DNA of 64,000 bases, from positions 610,794 to 674,793 of the forward strand of contig NZ_KE150413.1 in assembly GCF_000411255.1 (NCBI RefSeq), written 5' to 3'. This document shows positions 43,008 through 51,980 of this stretch, piece by piece. The notes under the pieces were generated by a model. That model searched no databases, had not been told where the DNA came from, and saw nothing but the letters and a program-made list of their open reading frames with translations. The position numbers and the translations under genes were made by a program. The stretch comes from Paenibacillus sp. HGH0039. Lineage in GTDB: Bacteria; Bacillota; Bacilli; Paenibacillales; NBRC-103111. The stretch's first letter is position 1. Each line of letters begins with the position of its first letter.

Positions 43008-45575
43008 ATGCGGGAGAAATTGGTGGCGTTCGCAAACGAATATGCCGCGGAAACGGACAGCACGGGTTTGGACGGAGATGAGCAGCGCAGCATTCACCAT
43101 CCGCTCGTTTTTCTGTTCCTGGGCGATAAATCGGCGGAAGCCCTGCAGACGATGGCGGAAATCAACAACCGCAGGTGGAACAACAGCACGGGGGTGGTTT
43201 ATCTCCATGTCGGAACGGAACGGTCCGGCGAAGAGTCCGGCAAGCAGCATACGGAGCAGGAGAGCGGGACGCCGCGGGATTGGCGGCAGGCCGATCCGCA
43301 GAGTGCGGAGGAGCGTTCCGGACATGCCGCCGCCTCTGACTATAGAGGCCAGCCCGGCAGCGAGAGAAGCCGACCGGACGGAAGTGATCCCGGCGGCCTG
43401 CATGCCGGTAATATCTACACCTGGACGCTGCCTGTCCCGGGAAATAATCCGCGCTCGGCAAGGCCGGACCTCCACGACAGCTTCCGTTCCAACCGGGAAA
43501 AGCTGCTGGAGCTGAACGTTCTGCTGCGCAGAATGAACAGCCGGATTTCCGAATTCGGCAGGCTGTACTCGAATCTCCAAAGGCTGAACATTGCGGTCGT
43601 CACCAGGCTCGACGACCCCTGCAACGTGCTGCTGCCGGAGCTGACCGCGCTCATGGAGACGATCTTCGGCGAGCATTTCCGCTCCGTGATCGTGGACCTG
43701 TACGGGCTGCTTGAAGAGAAGCAGGTCGGGGAGGAATTCGCTCTCCGCGCTTCCATGAGTTTCAGCTTCCTCAGGGAGCTGGACGTGCTGCAGAGCAGGG
43801 ACTATACCTTCTCGAGCCCGCTTCAAGTGACGGGCGAAGGCATTACCCTTCCCGCTCAGCACGGCCCTTCCCCGCTTTTCGACACGGTCTATCTCTTGAG
43901 CGACAAGGATGAGCGGGGCATTTTTACCGAGAACGGAATGAAAGGCGGCTACGAAACGATCAGCTCGCTGAATTTGCTGAAATACCGGCATATCAAAGCC
44001 GAGAACGAAGGCGATTCGTCCAAGGCGGGCACATACAATCACCAGCATTTCAAACAAAACATAGCGCCGCCCGGAGAAGAAGGCGTCGGCTACGTATCGG
44101 CCGGCTATTCCAGAGTGAGTCGTCCGAATCAGGCGATCGCCCTGACCGTCCTGTATCATCTGTACCGCCATGTGCGGGAGAAGATGGAAGAGAACGTCCA
44201 GGGCGGCGCCCGGCTCCTGCCCGATCTGATCTCCATGGAGCCCCAGTTGTGGGACCGTGAGGTCGAATCGGTCGTGCCGGGACGCGAGCAGGCCGTGGAG
44301 GAGATGTACGGGCTTATGCACGACCCGGTTTCTTACGGGGAGCTGAAGTCGATGTCCTTGAAGGAGGCGGAGCTTGCGTTGTTTCAGGACAGCGCCCGCC
44401 GGTTTTTCGACATGAACGTCCGGCAGAGAGCGGAGGCGGCCTTCGCGGAACGCGGCTTCGCCAAGAGGCTGGAGCGCATCGTGAAGGAGCGCATTGTAGA
44501 GGACCCGGCTTACGGGTACTACGCTCTGAACGGCTGGCTGGCGGAGGAAGGCGGCGCCGGAAGCCGGAGTCTGCCGGGCGAACTGAGGCAGCAGCTGAAG
44601 GACGCGGCAAACCGGGCCGAGCAGCTCCGGGGCGAGCTGGACAATTTTTACGGCGAACGCGTGGACCGGCAGCCGATAGGCAAAGGCTCGCTGTTCGGCT
44701 GGAAATCCGACAAGGCCTCGGTCAAGAATCTGATCCGCTACCTGCTGGATGAAGCCTACGGCCTAAGACGCGACCTGCTCGTTCTGGAACTGAAGCAGAA
44801 GCTGATGACGGCCTACCTCGACAAGCTCGAGGAGCTGAGGGAGCGGGCGGCCGCGGCCGTCCGGCAGATGGACAACCTGGAGAAGCTTCTGCGCGATACG
44901 AGCCGCAGCGGAATTACGGCGGCGAGCGACTATCTGGGCCGCAACATCAACGAGTATTACGAACACGTGGTGAAGCAGATTTTGACGGAGATGGAAGGGC
45001 GCAGAGAGAGCCGGTTTTATTTCGACGAACGGTTCCTGGGGAACGTTTCCGTGGAAATCGACCGGGATGCCGGGCAGTGGCTTCGGAAACTGATGGCTGC
45101 GGCCCGCCGGGACGTGCTCGTTCATCCCCTTTTCCATCAGACGTTCGAGGCGGAGCTGCTGGAGCGGGCCAATGTCGCCGCGAGCTACGACAACCGGGAC
45201 GTGCTTTCGAAGGAAGACCTTTTCCGAGATCTTTATACGACGCTTGAAAACGAAGCCGCGATCCGGATCGATGTGTATCATTCCACCCACCGCAACCGTC
45301 ATGAAGAAAAGTACTTTTTCGGCGATTCGCGGAGTGAATTTATCCAATATGCGTTTGCGGTTGACGGCGGAAGCCGGACGTACAAGCTCGGCTGCGTGCA
45401 CGAGAAGAAACCGGGCGGGATCGAAAAGCTCCGGCTCATGGGCGGCTTCAGGCTGGAGGATTTGATGGTGTACCGGAACAGCAGGCGCTATTACGAGACG
45501 TACACGGAGAACGGCTATCGCTTTCACAGCATGGAACTGCCCGAAACAGGAACGGACAGCACGAAGCTTTCATAA
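43008..45575 (+). CDS. Large companion protein, possible degenerate tubulin-like fold
   Basis: An 855-residue protein I do not recognise by name. Residues about 32-70 (PLVFLFLGDKSAEALQTMAE...GVVYLHVG) resemble the first beta-alpha-beta unit of the tubulin-like neighbour, and IAVVTRLDDPCNVLLPELTA (about 195-214) resembles a later strand-helix unit, but the GGTGSG signature is absent. Residues about 70-150 are a Gly/Ser/Arg-rich loop. The C-terminal half is helical with coiled-coil-like character, as in the 1129-residue protein. The simplest reading is a non-hydrolysing partner of the active tubulin-like protein. Start ATG has AGGAGTGAGG upstream. Confidence 0.7.
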   Translation: MREKLVAFANEYAAETDSTGLDGDEQRSIHHPLVFLFLGDKSAEALQTMAEINNRRWNNSTGVVYLHVGTERSGEESGKQHTEQESGTPRDWRQADPQSAEERSGHAAASDYRGQPGSERSRPDGSDPGGLHAGNIYTWTLPVPGNNPRSARPDLHDSFRSNREKLLELNVLLRRMNSRISEFGRLYSNLQRLNIAVVTRLDDPCNVLLPELTALMETIFGEHFRSVIVDLYGLLEEKQVGEEFALRASMSFSFLRELDVLQSRDYTFSSPLQVTGEGITLPAQHGPSPLFDTVYLLSDKDERGIFTENGMKGGYETISSLNLLKYRHIKAENEGDSSKAGTYNHQHFKQNIAPPGEEGVGYVSAGYSRVSRPNQAIALTVLYHLYRHVREKMEENVQGGARLLPDLISMEPQLWDREVESVVPGREQAVEEMYGLMHDPVSYGELKSMSLKEAELALFQDSARRFFDMNVRQRAEAAFAERGFAKRLERIVKERIVEDPAYGYYALNGWLAEEGGAGSRSLPGELRQQLKDAANRAEQLRGELDNFYGERVDRQPIGKGSLFGWKSDKASVKNLIRYLLDEAYGLRRDLLVLELKQKLMTAYLDKLEELRERAAAAVRQMDNLEKLLRDTSRSGITAASDYLGRNINEYYEHVVKQILTEMEGRRESRFYFDERFLGNVSVEIDRDAGQWLRKLMAAARRDVLVHPLFHQTFEAELLERANVAASYDNRDVLSKEDLFRDLYTTLENEAAIRIDVYHSTHRNRHEEKYFFGDSRSEFIQYAFAVDGGSRTYKLGCVHEKKPGGIEKLRLMGGFRLEDLMVYRNSRRYYETYTENGYRFHSMELPETGTDSTKLS

Positions 45576-45633
45576 GGACGGCTAGTTGACAGCACTCTGC
45601 TCGTAGGGCAATAAAGAAAAGAGGGGGAGACCT

Positions 45634-46917
45634 GTGAAACAGAGAAAATGGAATCCGCTGCTGACCTTATTCAGCGTAATCGGGGGATTCGTCGGGTTTA
45701 TCGTCGGCGAGTTTATTTTGAGCCGCTGGGAAGGAAGCTGGCATGAAACGGTGCTGATGGGGGTCTATTTCGGGCAGCTGGCCTTGTTTGTCGGCCTGTT
45801 CTGCCTTGTGGCGGAAATGATTTCGCCGCAGCTGAACGGAAAAAACTGGCGTCTGCGTTACGCGGGCGACGGCTGGAAGTTTCTCGTTCCGGCCACGCTC
45901 GTGATGTTGTTTGCAGCAGGGGCGCTATTTCAAGTCCTGTACGGCTTCCAGGTGCTCGGCACGAAGAAGGCGCCGCAAAACTATGTGCTGGTCATCGACA
46001 AATCGGACAGCATGTCACAGAACGATCCGCAGAAACAGAGCCTCCAGGCGGCCAAGTCTCTGATCGGCCGGATGGACGGCAAAAACAGTGCGGCGGTGTT
46101 TACGTTTAATGAGGAAACGCAGCTTATCGCCCCGCTGACGAAGCTTGCCGGCTCCGGCCGGGAAGAGATCCGCGGCAAGCTGGACAAGATCGGCGAGCCG
46201 ACGGGCCAGACGGATATCGGCCGGGCTTTGACGACGGTCATGGATCAGCTGAAGAAGGACGGGGCGGCGGACAGCTCTTCTTCCGTTATCCTGATCTCGG
46301 ACGGATACAGCGATGTGAATACGACCGAGGTGCTGTCTCCGTTCGTTAAGGCGGGGATCAGCGTCCATACGGTCGGCATCGACGATTCACAAGTGGAAGG
46401 CATCCAACTGCTTCAGCGCATCGCCGAGCAGACGGGCGGCTCCTTCCACGACGTGAAGAGCGCGGACCGCATCACGGATGCGTTCGAGCAGATCTACACG
46501 GCCCAGCAGCCTTGGCATCTTGCGGGCGAACGCCTCGGAGCCGCCGCTTCGGACGGGTTCCACGCATTCCTGCGGGTGGCGTTTATTCTGCTGATCGGTA
46601 CGCTGATCGGTCTTTCGCTGGGCATTATTTTCGACAACCGCCATCTTGCGCTCAGCTTTGCCATCGGCGGCACGCTTGCGGGCCTTCTGGCCGGACTTGT
46701 GCTGGAAACCGGAATGCCTGGAACGAACATTCCGTTCTTCTACCGGGCGGTGGCGGACATCGTGCTTGCCTTCGTCTTATCGCTGGGGGCTCTGATCATT
46801 CCGGTCGGCACGAGCGATTCCCATTCGGGTCTGCGTAAAAATTATCAGCGGGCTCGGCTCGAAGAGGGGCGTTACGGCAGAAAAGACAGCTCGCCGGTCG
46901 GCAAGAAGTTCCGCTGA
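45634..46917 (+). CDS. Polytopic membrane VWA-domain protein
   Basis: A 427-residue protein. Membrane segments at about 10-35, 45-65 and 88-108 precede a VWA domain (about 117-285) with intact MIDAS motif DKSDS (Asp122, Ser124, Ser126) and a later LISDGYSD. Three more membrane segments follow (about 305-325, 330-352, 368-390). GTG start with GAGGGGGAG upstream. With the exported VWA protein at 37461 this gives the cluster two VWA subunits with different membrane topology. VWA domains commonly bind protein ligands through a metal ion and often work with ATPase or GTPase partners. Confidence 0.82.
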   Translation: MKQRKWNPLLTLFSVIGGFVGFIVGEFILSRWEGSWHETVLMGVYFGQLALFVGLFCLVAEMISPQLNGKNWRLRYAGDGWKFLVPATLVMLFAAGALFQVLYGFQVLGTKKAPQNYVLVIDKSDSMSQNDPQKQSLQAAKSLIGRMDGKNSAAVFTFNEETQLIAPLTKLAGSGREEIRGKLDKIGEPTGQTDIGRALTTVMDQLKKDGAADSSSSVILISDGYSDVNTTEVLSPFVKAGISVHTVGIDDSQVEGIQLLQRIAEQTGGSFHDVKSADRITDAFEQIYTAQQPWHLAGERLGAAASDGFHAFLRVAFILLIGTLIGLSLGIIFDNRHLALSFAIGGTLAGLLAGLVLETGMPGTNIPFFYRAVADIVLAFVLSLGALIIPVGTSDSHSGLRKNYQRARLEEGRYGRKDSSPVGKKFR

Positions 46918-47039
46918 ACGACCGGCGGTACATGGACGCCGCAGAGATCAGCCCCTCCGGAACTTAGCGGCACAGAGGGGCCGCAGCGTCGGCGCACGGC
47001 ATTTAACAAGTAGGCTAGTGATCAAGTGAGGCGATTCGC

Positions 47040-47675
47040 ATGCTATGGGAAGAAATCAACGAAGAGAACCGGATCACGAGGCTGGCTTCGCAGCCGGCGC
47101 GTGAAGGGGAGTGTCTGCTGACATGGCAGTGGCCGAAGGAAGTCGGCGCGGTATATGTGTACAGCTTCGAGAGCGGAAGCGAGCAGCCGCCCGAGCAGCT
47201 TGCCCCGCATCAGCTCAAGCTGTTTACGCGGGAAGAGTACAAGGCGGCCGGCGGTTACCGCGAGCGCATGGAGTACATCGGAATGCGGGGTTACCGCATT
47301 TTCCCGTGCGTCATGAAGGACGGCCGCGTGACTCCGTACCGCCAGACCGGCACGGACAACACCATCCGCGTCAGCGCGGGCAAAGCCCGGATCCGGTATT
47401 CGATTAAATACGGAGGCCGGTTGTTCGGCAAATACAAGTCCGCGAAAATTCAATTGTTTTGCGAGATTCCGGTGCCGCAGGAAGCGCTCTGTTACGTGAA
47501 GAAAGAAGGCGGCCATCCGGCGGGACGGCAGGACGGCACCGCCTATCCTTTCCGCCGGGATTTCGAGGCGGGCACGCAGACCCTGCCGGAGATCGAAATC
47601 GGCAAACACGATTTTCTGCGGCTTTTTTTCACCGATTCCCGTTACGGGGATGTTTATGAACTAATCCAGGAATGA
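47040..47675 (+). CDS. Uncharacterised small cluster protein
   Basis: A 211-residue soluble protein, probably mainly beta strands, with several aromatic/charged strand-like segments such as AVYVYSFESG, RIRYSIKYGGRLFG and AKIQLFCEIPVP. No signal peptide, membrane segment or known motif is visible. It starts 122 nt after the VWA gene with GTGAGG upstream and ends 12 nt before the GTPase gene, so it is part of the same operon. It may bind or regulate the GTPase next to it. The family is unknown to me. Confidence 0.68.
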   Translation: MLWEEINEENRITRLASQPAREGECLLTWQWPKEVGAVYVYSFESGSEQPPEQLAPHQLKLFTREEYKAAGGYRERMEYIGMRGYRIFPCVMKDGRVTPYRQTGTDNTIRVSAGKARIRYSIKYGGRLFGKYKSAKIQLFCEIPVPQEALCYVKKEGGHPAGRQDGTAYPFRRDFEAGTQTLPEIEIGKHDFLRLFFTDSRYGDVYELIQE

Positions 47676-47687
47676 GGAGAGGCGCAC

Positions 47688-48953
47688 ATGCTAGGGTATC
47701 TGAAAAGTCTTTTCGAAAAAAAGCCGCCCGAGAAAGAGCGGCCGCCTTATTACAGCATCGTCTGCCCGTATTGTTTTAATAAATTCGAGCCGGATGATGT
47801 CGTGTTCCGGGCCAGTCATATCAAGGACAACGACGATGATTTTATGCTCCAGGAGGATGAGCGTCTGAACAGCTGGAGGCGCAAGTTCAATTTGTCCGAG
47901 GTGGACATGGAGGCCGTTATTCTGCCTTCGACGATTCCCGACTCGTACAAGACGTATATACAGAATGTGCTCGTCGCCGTAACGGACCGTTACGGGGAAA
48001 CGACCAGACGGCGCCTGTGCCCGTACTGCCATAACGAGCTGCCGATTTCGGCCGGTAAAGTGCCGAGCAATATTATTTCGATCGTGGGCGCTTCGCAGGT
48101 CGGCAAGTCCGTCTATATGACCTCGCTGATCCATACGCTCCAGCATACGACGGCTTCGAATTTTAACGCCGCCTGTATGCCGCTGAGCGCGGAAATTTCC
48201 CGCAAATTTCGGCAGCACTACCACGAGCCGATCTTCGAACGGGGCAGTATGCTGCAATCGACGAACCCGAACGAACAGCAGGAGCCGTTTATTTTCCAGT
48301 TTGTTTTTAAAGATGAGCGCGAGGCTCCGCTGACGATCGTCTTTTTCGACGTGGCGGGCGAGGGCATGGTTCAGAGAGAATACCTCGATATTTATGCGTC
48401 TCATATCAAAAATTCCTCCGGCATTCTGTTTCTCGTCGACCCTCTGCAAATCCGGAGCATACGCGATAAAATCCAGATTAATGTCGGCGGGGAGCAGGGC
48501 GAATTCGCCAACCGGTACGACGAGCCGCGCGAGGTGGTTATTTCGCTGTTCGAGAATTTTATCGCCCACCAGAGCAATTCCAAGACGGACATCCCGACGG
48601 CGATCGTCCTGACGAAGAGCGACATGCTCCAGTATTTGAAGGAAGAAGACAGCGAGTACATCCAGCCGAACAGCAACGTATTCCGCAATGTCGTCCACCA
48701 GGGCTATCTCGATGCATCGGAGTTCGAGAACATTAACGGCGAAATCGGCCGTTTTATTGAAAAAGTAGACCGTCCGTTCAAAGACGCGGTGGACGTGTAT
48801 TTTTCGAATACGGCTTACTTCGCGGTTTCCGCGCTCGGTACCAATCCCGTGAACAAGCAGATTTCGGGCGTCATTAATCCGACCCGGGTCGACGAGCCGT
48901 TCATCTGGCTGCTGCATAAGCTGGGCTATATCGCGAGGAGAGATGCGACGTGA
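47688..48953 (+). CDS. Zinc-ribbon TRAFAC-type GTPase
   Basis: A 421-residue protein. CPYC near residue 26 and a second CPYC near residue 110 together could bind one zinc ion around a 75-80-residue insert. A GTPase domain follows: P-loop GASQVGKS (134-141), the switch motif FFDVAGEG (Asp221-Gly224, like DxxG) and base-recognition motif TKSD (309-312). It resembles the 'double-GTPase' TRAFAC clade reported by computational surveys of bacterial conflict systems. Start has AGGAGAGG upstream; the stop overlaps the next gene. The GTPase motifs are clear; the role in the cluster is inferred. Confidence 0.85.
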   Translation: MLGYLKSLFEKKPPEKERPPYYSIVCPYCFNKFEPDDVVFRASHIKDNDDDFMLQEDERLNSWRRKFNLSEVDMEAVILPSTIPDSYKTYIQNVLVAVTDRYGETTRRRLCPYCHNELPISAGKVPSNIISIVGASQVGKSVYMTSLIHTLQHTTASNFNAACMPLSAEISRKFRQHYHEPIFERGSMLQSTNPNEQQEPFIFQFVFKDEREAPLTIVFFDVAGEGMVQREYLDIYASHIKNSSGILFLVDPLQIRSIRDKIQINVGGEQGEFANRYDEPREVVISLFENFIAHQSNSKTDIPTAIVLTKSDMLQYLKEEDSEYIQPNSNVFRNVVHQGYLDASEFENINGEIGRFIEKVDRPFKDAVDVYFSNTAYFAVSALGTNPVNKQISGVINPTRVDEPFIWLLHKLGYIARRDAT

Positions 48954-51850
48954 TGCAGAAAAACATTCAACAGCAGCTGTTTACCCGGGACCGCGAGGGG
49001 GTCTTCCGCACAAGCGAAGGGTTCGATACGGTCGCCAAGTCGCCCGGGCTGGACCCTTCTTTTATCAAAACGGCGCTGCATCCCTACTGCGTCTATAAGG
49101 CGCCTCAGGAGCTTCTGGAGCGCGGGGAAGAAAACTCCGGGCTGTATCCGGAGTCGGTCGTCGCTTACCACGCGGAGAACGGGGATTTCGTAATCGGGCG
49201 CAGCGTCTACGTGGCGACGGACTTTACGGGGCAGCGCAGCGCTTCCTTCACGCACCAGTACGTGATTCCGAAGGAGCGCAAAGAAGCGTTCATCCGCGAT
49301 CCCCGCCGCATCTTCGGCATCCGCGGCTTCCAGAGCCGCTACGACATCCGGAGCGGCAAGGAAATCCCCGAGCTGGAGGATATCCCGTTCGAGCCGGAAA
49401 TCCGGGCGGGCGAAGGGGACAAGCTGCTGGAGACGCTTGGGATCGACCGGGAGCTGTTCCGTCAGCTCGTCTTCGCGGTGCTTGCCTCGGTGGCGAACAA
49501 GAAGAAAGTGTTCATTTCCCTGAACACGGACATCTCCGAGAGCGCCATCTACGCCAAGCGCCTGCTGGAACTCGTGTACCGCTGCCTTCCTTACGCGGTG
49601 CGCCGGCAGCTCGGCTTCATGACCTTCAACAGCGAACCGGAAGCGAAGCAGCATCTGCACGTCGTGTTCACGGAAAAGGGGAGCATCCGGCTGCCCGACC
49701 GCAAAATCGAAAAAGATTTCATTTTCGATTTCGCCGGCGGCCGCTTCCTGAACACGGAGCTGCCTGCCCAGGACCACGCGTACTTGGATTACGTGTGGTC
49801 TAACCGGAACAATCCGGCTGAGCTGCAGAAGTACTTCGACTTCTGCGACGAAGCGGTCTCCGGGCTGGATACCCAGACCGTGCTGAGCGCCGCAGCCTAT
49901 TCCCGGCTGTGCGTCCTGTATGAGGTCGAACGCGGCCGCACGGAGCTGTACGAACAGGACCGGGCCGCTGTTATGAACGGGATTCTGTCGTTCTTCACGA
50001 CCGAATCTTACCCGCGTAAACCGCGCCTGAAGGAGCTGTTCGTCGGTCTTCTCACCCGCGAGGCGTCGGATCGGGACCGCATAGCGGGGGCGGATTACGT
50101 GGAAGCCGTTATCCGCTACGAGAAATTTGCCGATCCGCAGGTAAAGGCCCTGATCGTCCGCTGCCTCGGCATCTTCGTCTCGCGGGCCGCCGATGCGGCA
50201 GCGGGGGACGGTATCGAGGGCGCTGCTCCGCTGCTGGACCTGCTGGCCGCTTACCCGGCTGTTTTCACCGGAGTATTCGGCGGGCTGATGAAGAACAGCC
50301 CTGCCTTAGGCGAGGGCTACATCCGCTATCGGATGAAGCGGGTCAAGTCGGTGCAGGCTTTTACCGGCGAGATCGGCTTCTGGCAGTCGCACAGCGAAGA
50401 GCTGATGGGAGAAGAATTGTTCTCCCGGGAGTCCTACGATCCGCTGCGCAGGCTGATGCGGACGGATGTCAGGAAGAAAATTTCCCTGGCTCAGACATTA
50501 TCCGCGTATTTTGACCAGCTGGGGAAAAATTCACCCGGAGAGAAGAACCGCGGCATCAGGCAGTTCAGCCGGTGGATGAAGCTCGCGGTGCTTCTGGAGC
50601 TGGCGGATGACTTGAAGCCGAGCGGCCTCGGCATCGAAGATATCGAGAGCCTGGGGTTTCTGCTCGATCCGGTCAATCCGGATCTATACGGTCAGGCGTC
50701 GCGGGATCAGGAAGGAGTTCTTCACGTCTTACAAGCGGCGTACAAAGTGCTGACGCTGGACGGGAAGAAACAGTCCGAAGCGGAAGATGTGATGGCCCGT
50801 CTGGACCCTGTCGATTTGGACCGGGCGCAGCTTCTTTTGCAGAAGTTGATGCAAAACGAGGTTACCCCGGCCCGTTTCGGGCAGCTGGTGACGGCTTTCC
50901 ATAAACCGGGAACCGGAGGAAGTGCGGATCGGCAGCCCGGCTACGATTACGAACGGCTGCTGAATTTTGTGGCCTCGGCCGGGCAGGGAACGGATACGTT
51001 TACGGATTTCGCCGCCTGGTCGGCGGAAGATATCCGTTTCCGGGACGAGAAGGGCGCCGTTCATCCGTATTACAAAGCGGCGCTCAGCCGCGCGTTCGAT
51101 GTGCACGCTCCGCAGGTTTTCCGCAATAAGGCGGTGTCCCGGAAGCTGCTGGAGACCGGCAATCCTTCATTCGCGGCTCTGTTCGAAACCGTCAGACTGC
51201 GGCAGTCCGGCAAATGGGCCCGGATTTGGGCCAAAAACAAACGGAAAATCGTGCTCAGGGGCTCCATTTTTCTGATCCTGTTTATCGCCATTATCGCCGT
51301 ACTTTGGAAGCCGGTATCGGGGTGGATGGCTCCGACTCCGGTCGTTATCGTGGGAGACCTCCAGGAGAAAACCGGCAGCGAGACGGTGACGGTCAAAGCT
51401 TCTCTGAAGGAACCCGATAAAAATACAAAGCTGTACGTCAACGACAAGGTTATCGAGAACGGGAGCATCGAGCTGAAACTGAACGAAGGGGAGAATCCCC
51501 TTGTGTTCAAAGCGGTGAGCAAATCGGGCAAAGCCTCCGAAACCGTGAGCAAGAAGGTGACCCTGGTGCCGCGGCCCCTGGTGAAAGCGGAACAGCCGCC
51601 ATTGACGGTGAAAACCGCTAAAGTCACCGTGACGGCTAAAGCGGAGGACGGCAACGATCCGAGCCCGGAAATTTATATTAACGGGCAGCTTGCCGGGACG
51701 GGCAGCGTTTCCCAGCAGGTTCAGCTCGTTCCGGGCGACAATCCGATCGAGATCACGGCGAAGAACAAGCTGGGCCGCCTGAGCGAGCCCGTACGTTATA
51801 CCGTGAAATCGAACCCTGTGCCCGTGGGGCCTCCTGCCGGTTCAAGGTAA
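48950..51850 (+). CDS. Large TM protein resembling GTPase-associated protein 1 (GAP1)
   Basis: A 966-residue protein. Its N-terminus (QQLFTRDREGVFRTSEGF, TVAKSPGLDPSFIK) and middle (GQRSASFTHQYVIPKE) recall the GAP1-N2 and middle domains I remember from proteins encoded next to double-GTPases. The first 760 residues are soluble and largely helical. One membrane segment lies at about 768-790 (GSIFLILFIAIIAVLW). The C-terminal 170 residues form two Ig-like beta modules (ELKLNEGENPLVFKA, QLVPGDNPIEITAKN), presumably outside. It could pass information between an external module and the GTPase inside. GTG 48950 or ATG 48953 (TGATG overlap with the GTPase stop). Confidence 0.78.
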   Translation: MMQKNIQQQLFTRDREGVFRTSEGFDTVAKSPGLDPSFIKTALHPYCVYKAPQELLERGEENSGLYPESVVAYHAENGDFVIGRSVYVATDFTGQRSASFTHQYVIPKERKEAFIRDPRRIFGIRGFQSRYDIRSGKEIPELEDIPFEPEIRAGEGDKLLETLGIDRELFRQLVFAVLASVANKKKVFISLNTDISESAIYAKRLLELVYRCLPYAVRRQLGFMTFNSEPEAKQHLHVVFTEKGSIRLPDRKIEKDFIFDFAGGRFLNTELPAQDHAYLDYVWSNRNNPAELQKYFDFCDEAVSGLDTQTVLSAAAYSRLCVLYEVERGRTELYEQDRAAVMNGILSFFTTESYPRKPRLKELFVGLLTREASDRDRIAGADYVEAVIRYEKFADPQVKALIVRCLGIFVSRAADAAAGDGIEGAAPLLDLLAAYPAVFTGVFGGLMKNSPALGEGYIRYRMKRVKSVQAFTGEIGFWQSHSEELMGEELFSRESYDPLRRLMRTDVRKKISLAQTLSAYFDQLGKNSPGEKNRGIRQFSRWMKLAVLLELADDLKPSGLGIEDIESLGFLLDPVNPDLYGQASRDQEGVLHVLQAAYKVLTLDGKKQSEAEDVMARLDPVDLDRAQLLLQKLMQNEVTPARFGQLVTAFHKPGTGGSADRQPGYDYERLLNFVASAGQGTDTFTDFAAWSAEDIRFRDEKGAVHPYYKAALSRAFDVHAPQVFRNKAVSRKLLETGNPSFAALFETVRLRQSGKWARIWAKNKRKIVLRGSIFLILFIAIIAVLWKPVSGWMAPTPVVIVGDLQEKTGSETVTVKASLKEPDKNTKLYVNDKVIENGSIELKLNEGENPLVFKAVSKSGKASETVSKKVTLVPRPLVKAEQPPLTVKTAKVTVTAKAEDGNDPSPEIYINGQLAGTGSVSQQVQLVPGDNPIEITAKNKLGRLSEPVRYTVKSNPVPVGPPAGSR

Positions 51851-51924
51851 GGAGTTTGAGAGAGCAAGCACGCTATTTTTTAGCCAATACGAATAAAAAA
51901 CGAGCAAGCGCTTATCGCCAAAAG

Positions 51925-51957
51925 GCGGCCTCATCCGGTTTGGAGGGCCGCTTTTTT
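51925..51957 (+). terminator. Terminator at the end of the right arm
   Basis: GCGGCC ... GGCCGC with a 15-nt loop and six T residues, 75 nt after the last cluster gene. It marks the operon end. Confidence 0.7.
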
Positions 51958-51980
51958 ATTTTGGCTGCGTTAAATCGATA

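Noticed and set aside
37461-46917. Tellurite resistance (TerY) or MoxR-VWA chelatase-like system
   Set aside because: VWA domains alone are not diagnostic; no TerD, MoxR AAA+ or chelatase genes are present, and the tubulin-like and GTPase genes point elsewhere.
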